Source: Seiridium cupressi (taxonomy: Eukaryota > Ascomycota > Sordariomycetes > Amphisphaeriales > Sporocadaceae). From it: a stretch of 64,000 nucleotides of DNA. Every line of letters begins with the position of its first letter. The first letter of the stretch is position 1. The notes beneath the pieces were generated by a model, which saw nothing but the letters and a program-made list of their open reading frames with translations, had not been told where the DNA came from and searched no databases. The position numbers and the translations under genes were made by a program. This document shows positions 56,261 through 64,000 of the stretch, piece by piece. Location of the stretch: the NCBI GenBank assembly GCA_036674765.1, contig JARVKI010000928.1:248001-312000 (forward strand), given 5' to 3'.

Positions 56261-57343
56261 TCATCTTAAACTCCATCTGTCCTGTGACTTTCCGGGTTTT
56301 GTACCAGCGTATGTCTGATAACTAGACTTCGGCCGGGGTTGAGAACACTGTACATAATATTCCGTCTCTCCCCTTTGCCAGTATGAGTAAGGCAAAGGAG
56401 TAGCTGGCAGCTCTGCATAGTAGACAGAATCGGGAGGTTTGAGTGACAGCCTAGCGAGTTTTACATCCGGTCTGGCATAATAGCTTTGCCCTCGCCAAGT
56501 GCGGAATTTGGTCAGCCCTGAGTCATGTTGAGGCCTGGTCGGCTTCCACGACTTTCTCCAGTCCGATTGCATTGTGGTGATGTTTTTATCCCTCCTCCTT
56601 CTTCGTGCCCAAAAATATACCATGACACCGATGACAGAGACAACCCCAGCGGTACCGACGGTGCTCCCCACAGCTATGCTAGTCCTATTCGACTGACTTG
56701 GTGTGCCTCCCCAGGTTGAAACAGAAGTCGGATCAGTTACCGAAGTCATTGTTGATGAGGCCGGAAGGCTCGCCGTTGTTATGGTGGAAGGTGACATCAG
56801 AGGTGATAAAATATTCGAAATAGAATTTGGAATAGCTGTGGTTTTCGAGGTTGATAAAGTGGGGATAACCGTGAGAGTATTAGCCACGGTAGTAGTCGAG
56901 TCATCTTCCAACTCGCAGTCGAGGTTGGCATTGCAGCGATAGCCAAAGGGGCAGCAGTTCATGCCACAAGTGGGCAGAGATTCTCCAAGTTTGGTGGTAT
57001 GAACCTCGCTATCTGGAGACGCAGTTGCGTTCTGTTGCTGGACATCACAGGTGATAGCTTGTATAGCACTGCAGTCGGCTCCTTTGGGGCAACATATTGC
57101 AGTGGTATTTGATGCAGTCGAGAGACATGTGCTTCCCGAAGGACAGCAGAAATCGTCGGGAAGGCCGTTACCACACTCCGAGTAGCCAGTCGTGGCACAC
57201 GAGGCCATGGTTGATTGGGTTCGGAGAAGGACTAAGGGTGTATGCAGCCGCTGTGTTGAAGAAGTAGACGCGATGATACTACAATACGCACTTGCAGTGT
57301 ATAATAAATACAAGAAAAGAATGGGAGAAGCTGCCCGAGCCAT
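56261..57343 (-). CDS. Cys-rich secreted-head, single-pass membrane protein (Mid2/WSC-like layout)
   Basis: I place the start at 57343 (MARAASPILFLYLLYTASAY, a signal peptide), giving 360 residues; an upstream in-frame ATG at 57415 is less likely. The ectodomain has about 16 Cys in patterned pairs (CATTGYSECGNGLPDDFCC, CLSTASNTTAICC, CGMNCCPFGYRCNANLDCEL). A Ser/Thr-rich stalk follows, likely O-glycosylated. One membrane helix lies near residues 225-250 (VGTAGVVSVIGVMVYFWARR), ending in Arg-rich stop-transfer residues. The cytosolic tail is about 100 residues, Tyr-rich. This layout resembles fungal wall-stress sensors such as Mid2 or Wsc, but the Cys pattern is a different, uncharacterised ascomycete type. 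A signalling role is an inference from layout only. Confidence 0.75.
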   Translation of the reverse strand: MARAASPILFLYLLYTASAYCSIIASTSSTQRLHTPLVLLRTQSTMASCATTGYSECGNGLPDDFCCPSGSTCLSTASNTTAICCPKGADCSAIQAITCDVQQQNATASPDSEVHTTKLGESLPTCGMNCCPFGYRCNANLDCELEDDSTTTVANTLTVIPTLSTSKTTAIPNSISNILSPLMSPSTITTASLPASSTMTSVTDPTSVSTWGGTPSQSNRTSIAVGSTVGTAGVVSVIGVMVYFWARRRRRDKNITTMQSDWRKSWKPTRPQHDSGLTKFRTWRGQSYYARPDVKLARLSLKPPDSVYYAELPATPLPYSYWQRGETEYYVQCSQPRPKSSYQTYAGTKPGKSQDRWSLR

Positions 57344-58576
57344 TATGCTTAGATGAGGAGTGTCAGTCCTTAGGGAAAGGGTTGAAAACACAAGATCCAG
57401 CCAGCCATGGCGCAATATATCATGAACAATGGTCGGGAAGACACTATGAAATCTGCCTCGTGCTGGCTCGTGCTGGCTCGGGCCGTGATATCAATGATTT
57501 GACACTTATAGCCGGCCTCCACACCCAAGTACTGTCGGCGCTTGATCGATTAGTGAGCCAATGGACTAGGTTCATTTGCCGCGACAAGAGCCAACAGCTC
57601 AGCTTTTTATGCAAGCGTGAGGCGTTTCAGACACCATGGGAGAAAGAATCACCTTGGAAGGCCGTTCCAAGGGGCTGGGGTTGGCTGACCTGCAGACTTC
57701 AGGAGCTCCTGACGAAGAAGCCATGCGGCCTCGTACCCGGCCTAGGGGGATGGCAGTGACCGACGTGGCATTCTAAATGCAAGCCTGCCAGGGATGTCTT
57801 TAGAGTAGGCCGTGATCAAACGAGCCGAGCAGGCGCAACGAACGTTGGTTTTCCAAAAGTTTATCTGAGCAGAGACAACGCTTCTGTTCAGTGATTCGAG
57901 TTGCCAACATACATCTAGAGACATCCATTCCATTCCCATTTCTCCCACATCTCGATGAATGAGAAAAGCACAGCAGACCGCCTCTTACCACATGTGGAAG
58001 GGGTGCATCTTCAAGCCTTACGGTCTTCTTCCATGCTTTACACCAGTTGGTGCACTCGTGGGATCCTTGTCCAATTGGAAATCCGACAGACTGGGACGGG
58101 CGATTAATCAGAGGACAGGACTGGCCGGATGGGAGGATCAGACCGCACTAGCGGCAGTGGTGGCCCTTCGTAGCAGTGGATTGTCGCGTCTATCACAACC
58201 AGTCCCAGAGCATCGCTTATTCCTGCGGTAATCTAGCTCCATCGCATGGGTGACATCCCTGGAAGACGGCGTAGTAAATAGGGAAACTAGAAAGGGCTTG
58301 GATGTTGGCCTGTTTGTAGTGAACCGCCTAGAGCCACTGTCCGGTTTACAGTGTTCGTGGCGCACGAGCTGCGCCACAGCATTAACTGGATACCCTATCC
58401 AATGCGAATACCTCGGTTGTCGTCGGTGGGCACAAAGCCGCGACCAACAATCGTATGTTGCTTCGGGTGACGAATTAGTATTCATCTCTGTAACTTAAAC
58501 ATCAGCAGCTATTGAACAGAGATTTTGGCTCGGTCAGGCCTCCATAGTTCCTGAACGAAAACTATACATTGCGACC
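57344..58576. other. Intergenic, divergent promoters; no gene recognised
   Basis: About 1.2 kb between divergent starts. A 10-bp unit TGCTGGCTCG is repeated at 57461-57480. Short frames have no features. Confidence 0.45.
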
Positions 58577-60398
58577 ATGATACTCCGAGCGGCACGAGGC
58601 TTGCCCCTCATCCGGTGAGACATCCATCTATACTCGACCCATGCCATACTTTGACACTGCAGCGGTGGCTGATCTAAGTCTTGTAGCCTCAGTGCGAGGA
58701 AGGCAAACACCAGCAACACGTTCATTCGCCAACTCTCTCAAGCTACCAGGCCAGCCGCACGCAGTGTGACTATAGGCGACCGAAGTCTAAACTTTGAGTG
58801 TAAAACCATAGGAGACGAAGTGAAGCGAACATCCTTGTAAGTCGCGGCAAAGTATTGGGAAGAAGAAACATCACATCCTGCGCCCGCATGCAGCTAACGA
58901 TCACATAGGCCGAACATATGGCTGCGGTAGGTACCAGATATATTATATTATGACACCGCCACTCACTTGTGACCAGCGATAACTGCCGATGCAAATCTTG
59001 TGTAAACCAAGATACGATGCAACGAGCTTTCAATACCTTCGACGTAGGACTCCGGCAGTGTGACCATCCGTTGTAGTTACTGATGATATGCAGATCCCGA
59101 AAGACATCCGTCCCGTGAATATTAAAAGTCAAGAGGCCGGGGTCAAGGTCCAATGTATGATGATCCCTTATCTGTTGGCAGCAGATGATTGACAACGGTG
59201 CAGGGTCCGACAATTCGCACGAGAGTTTCTATCCCTGGGACTTTATAGAATACTACTTGCAAGAAGATCGCATCAAACCAGAAGAAGTGCAGTAAGTGGG
59301 TTGACTGCCTTCATGAGATACACGCTTATTTCAAAAGAATCAATACCTTCAACGCCAAGGGAAGCGCGTTGGCCCAAAAGTGGCCGCCGTCTGTAAGCAG
59401 CAAAGACATCAAGAAGGACGAGACGAATGCAATTGGCCGTCTGACAAATCATATTGTCAGTTATCCTGTAAACTGCTATATTTATTCAATAGCTCGGCTA
59501 AAACGTCAAGCAGAGAAAGTACGGCTTCAGTTTTATCACTGATGTGCCATACGAAACCGCGGAACCTACGCAAAAACTTCTTGAGAAAATTGCGTTCATA
59601 CGGGAGACCCATTATGGAGGCTTCTACGACTTCATCCCCGACCTGGCCCTCGCGGACACAGCTTACACCAACATTGCGCTGGCAGCACATACTGATACGA
59701 CGTATTTCACTGACCCGGCTGGCCTGCAAGCGTTTCACCTCTTATCCCACGTTGACCCATCTACCCAAAACGGGAAGGCTACATTGGGAGGCGAGTCGCT
59801 GCTTGTGGACGGATTCTGGGCTGCTGCCCTGCTGAGGGACGAAGACCCCAAAGCCTGGAATGTTTTGAGTCGCGTTAAACTCCCATGGCATGCCAGCGGA
59901 AACAAGGGCATCACTATCGCACCTAACAAGCTTTATCCGGTGCTAGAGGTGGACGAGACGACGGGCGAGCTGCAGCGCGTCAGGTGGAACAATGATGACA
60001 GAGGTGTTGTTCCCTTCCACGTCGAATACTCACCTGAAGAATGGTATGATGCCGCCAGGAAATGGGACGCCATACTGAGACGGGAGTCGGTTGAATACTG
60101 GTTCCAGCTTACGCCTGGCAGTCTCCTCGGTAGGTAAACCCGTCTTTAGTGGCGCACATCTACTAATGCTTCCTTACAGTCTTTGATAACTGGAGAGTCC
60201 TGCATGGACGCAGTGCTTTCACTGGTGTCAGGCGTATCTGCGGTGGCTATAGTAAGTAGAAATGCCTTTTGTTAGATACCTCTGGTACCAAGCAACATTT
60301 CGACTGACGAAAACATAGTCAACCGAGACGACTTCATTTCGCGGTGGAGGAACACGAACTTTCTTCGAGAAGAGGTCATGCGCAGAGTCGTGGGCTAA
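58577..60398 (+). CDS. Trimethyllysine dioxygenase (carnitine biosynthesis)
   Basis: Ten exons, several tiny: 58577-58614, 58687-58836, 58909-58926, 58977-59043, 59094-59154, 59204-59291, 59338-59455, 59514-60129, 60180-60251, 60319-60398. They give 435 residues and every junction is in phase. The start MILRAARGLPLIRRLSARKA is a mitochondrial presequence. The N-terminal DUF971-like zinc domain is split over exons (PNIWLRDNCRCKSCVNQDTM, FNTFDIPKDIRPV, SHESFYPWDFIEYYL). The Fe/2-oxoglutarate TauD domain has THYGGFYDF, HTD (His about 239, Asp about 241) and the distal His in VLHGRSAFTGVRR (about 394). The ending CGGYINRDDFISRWR is typical of TML dioxygenase. The enzyme hydroxylates N6-trimethyllysine, the first step of carnitine synthesis. 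Gamma-butyrobetaine dioxygenase is the alternative. Confidence 0.92.
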
Positions 60399-61163
60399 CA
60401 CGTCCAGTATGGGAGGAGCGCTTGCACAGCTGAAGCTATGGCCAGAAGCGCAACTCGATGAGTGACCATCCGGGAGCACCTAGGAGGTTGCGGGCTTTTC
60501 TGGTCACTAACCCACCCGCTTGACCGCCTATTCGCCAGATAGGAGCAGTCAGGATCCATCAGTTTGCATGACCACGTTCTCTGGCAAATAACATGGAGAA
60601 GTCTTGGCTAAAGCGCCTTACCCCGCCTCCAGAAACGCAAGTGGACGAGAACAGCAATGGCGCTCAAGCGAAAGAGCAGGAACATGTTTGCCATAGCGCA
60701 TAACCTCGTCCTCACCCGCTGTGGTGTAACCTGTCGATAGGCAGGCAGCATAAGAGAATACCAAACACGAGCTATGTTCTACATACAAAAAGAGAGAAAA
60801 GGGGGTATTGTTCTCGGTATCTTGCATCAGCTCGTCAATCGCGGCTGTTCTAATCTAGTTAGTTGATACTGCTCTGGGTAATACGCGCTCCACTCAGAAG
60901 CGTAGTACTGGACCGTACAGTCTCTCTATTCTCAAACATGCGCTTCCAAAGCAACGGCATCCGCCGGTTACTTTAGACAGTTTATTCACGCAAAGGTGCT
61001 GCGTGTAATATAAAATCATGGACGTGAATTTGTTTCCCGCCAAAATCATGAACCACTCATCTCTGTTTTCTGCCGCCTAGACATTGTGCTTTAAGATCTC
61101 ACCGAACAACGATCACGCGGTCGCTATATACGCAATCAAGCAATCCCGCGAGTCATTGCTAAG
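60399..61163. other. Intergenic, no gene recognised
   Basis: About 765 bp between two plus-strand genes; promoter of the SDR gene expected here. No frame of interest. Confidence 0.5.
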
Positions 61164-62345
<1,182 letters not shown>

Positions 62346-63732
62346 GTCTCTGCGGTTAATCAGCCGACATAACTTACATACCAAATCGTATTAATCAGTG
62401 CGGCGTTGGACCATGAGATATAGACTAGAATCCATAGACTTCATCTTGCTAGTTAGTGCAATCCCAGATGCAGCGTTGGCTGAGCGAGAGACAAGACGCG
62501 ATTGGCGACATGTTTGGTTGGCTTTTCAGCGGGGCAGCGGTCCCCAGCCTGACAGCAGGCGGATACAATCAAAGGAGAGCATGAGAGAGATTGGTCTCAT
62601 CGTAAGGGGTGTCACGTGGCCAGAATCTAGTACCGATACAATCTGAGATTCGTTCGTCTGATGAAGTCATCGGCCTTGATGCTGGGCCAAGGCTTAAACG
62701 AGCTCCCGGCTTGGTTGGCTAGCTCAAGTGTCGTCGCCTGGCAGAAGTCGGACACTCCCAGCAACTGTCATTCGATTGGTATATTGCACTGCAGCTTGCA
62801 AATTCGCCTCGCAAGAGCCTCGTTTGACGTAACTCAATGCTAACATGGTTGCCTCGTCGGAAACCTGTTAATAGGCTCGGCCCATTTCATGTGATTGATG
62901 GTTAGCTTGGCCTTCCTGGCTATATTTGTCGTTGTTTGAGTACGGTGGGAATCATGGCAAATCGGACTGGTGTATATTGGTTTAATACGAGAGATAATGG
63001 AAACCCAACGGGTCCAGAACATGGCACCATTCGAATGTCGGGACACTCAACCTGGTGATACTTGTGACTCGGTTGCTCGGCAAGCTTGTGCGATATAGCC
63101 AAGCAATGATGAGCTGGAATGGAAAGCTGACAGGATCCGTAGCATCTGTGACATCCCCAGGTTGCCTCCTCCCTAGCCCTCTTTGGGACGGCCTAGGACT
63201 GAGGACTAAGTAGAGGTTCCCACCCATGGCTGATGATGAGGAATCCGTACTCGTATCAGCCATATTGTGAATGTGAATCAATGATTCGGGTAGAGCTACG
63301 CCAACGAGGAGATCTTACGTTATCGTCTTTATCGCAGGAGAGGACTGCACTGCGTGTCTTGCTCGGCGTATCATCACTGCCTACATGCATGCTGTGATGC
63401 TGTCCTCTGTGTACTTGGGTACATGTACTTTGCAACACCTTCGGCCGCCCGCACTTTAGCGCACCCCCAGTTGGACCTGTGCCTGCCTCTCCAACCTGTG
63501 CAGACCCTTTTTGTACAGTTGCCCGCCTTTCTATCGCCCAACTTGCCTCCTTCTCAGCCCTATTCTACAACACATTTATTCGCCTCTTCAACTCGGCTGC
63601 GAGCCAATTCTGCGCCGCCAACATCCACAGCAAGCCCGATTTACATCACCAAGCCATTGTTTGCCCAGATCTCGCCCGCGCGACAACGCTACCGCCTGTG
63701 ACATCAGGCGCATCTCCTCACGACCGTCCAAC
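62346..63732. other. Intergenic, no gene recognised
   Basis: About 1.4 kb upstream of the calcineurin gene. The last 300 bp are strongly C/T-rich, as in promoters and 5' leaders of highly expressed fungal genes. The long frames at 63354-63814 on the plus strand are composition artefacts of this leader and do not match the calcineurin frame. Confidence 0.5.
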
Positions 63733-64000
63733 ATGGAGGCCGACGAGGGTCAGCCGCCCTCCAACATGGAGGAGCAGCGCAACATGCAAGTCGACAATGC
63801 CATTCGCGCCATAAAGGAAAAGAAGCCCGTACCCGAGATAGACTTCACCATCCATAGCATGGAAGATGGAACGCAGGTCAACACCCAGGAGCGGGTCTGC
63901 AAAGGTAGGAACCTGTCTCTGTCCTTTGTCCTACAACGTCTACCCCGCCGCCACTTCGAAGCCCTCCTCTGCGACTCGAGTTGCCCCCTGTTCTCTTTGC
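63733..64000 (+). CDS. Calcineurin catalytic subunit A (3' partial, first exon)
   Basis: The ATG at 63733 opens a 57-codon first exon that ends at 63904 before GTAGGAAC; the first intron runs to or past the window end. The encoded stretch ([20 protein letters not shown], then [15 protein letters not shown]) is the N-terminus of fungal calcineurin A just before the catalytic phosphatase fold. A second ATG at 63766 (MEEQRNMQ) is an alternative start. Calcineurin A is the Ca2+/calmodulin-activated Ser/Thr phosphatase that controls stress response, hyphal growth and wall integrity. The catalytic, CnB-binding and autoinhibitory regions are outside the window, so the call rests on this N-terminal segment. 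Confidence 0.8.
   Translation, partial: MEADEGQPPSNMEEQRNMQVDNAIRAIKEKKPVPEIDFTIHSMEDGTQVNTQERVCKGRNLSLSFVLQRLPRRHFEALLCDSSCPLFSL

Overview
The window looks like a chromosomal segment of a filamentous ascomycete fungus (Pezizomycotina). Most genes are interrupted by 45-100 bp GT-AG introns with CTAAC/CTGAC-type branch points. The conserved genes are the fungal forms of eukaryotic housekeeping genes (PWP2, SNW1/PRP45, TIM22, UBP15, CDC12 septin, calcineurin A), and uncharacterised fungal families such as DUF6594 and DUF7708-NACHT are present. I rebuilt exon structures by hand by requiring splice consensus, matching intron phase and family-consistent protein. These are models, not confirmed transcripts. 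I recognise no tRNA, rRNA, CRISPR array or intact transposon.

Layout. Positions 1-2607 hold the 3' part of a VPS3/TGFBRAP1-like tethering subunit and a small membrane protein with a zinc ribbon. Positions 2745-20623 form an accessory island: a tandem pseudo-caspase/caspase protein, a diverged ribokinase, a DUF6594 membrane protein, a 57-residue small protein, a membrane-protein pseudogene with four in-frame TAA/TAG stops, an NLR-like protein (DUF7708-NACHT-winged helix-C2H2 fingers), and head-to-head with it a RAD5/SNF2-type helicase with a frame break. Positions 22733-64000 are mainly conserved genes: PWP2, a BCS1-like AAA ATPase, PhoD-like phosphatase, p24 cargo receptor, SNW1/PRP45, GH16 glucanase, TIM22, UBP15/USP7, a PDK/BCKDK-type mitochondrial kinase, CDC12 septin, two uncharacterised membrane proteins, trimethyllysine dioxygenase, a sorbose-reductase-type SDR, and the first exon of calcineurin A at the right edge. 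A 10-N gap at 27413-27422 lies in what looks like an assembly artefact around a poly-C/poly-G tract.

How the genes fit together. The right two thirds are independent housekeeping functions (ribosome biogenesis, mitochondrial import and metabolism, splicing, deubiquitination, septin cytoskeleton, carnitine synthesis, calcium signalling). The left island is different. Within 18 kb it carries a caspase-fold protein and an NLR-like protein, two classes tied to fungal regulated cell death and non-self recognition, along with decaying or frame-broken genes. It is the best candidate here for an undescribed immunity-like locus.
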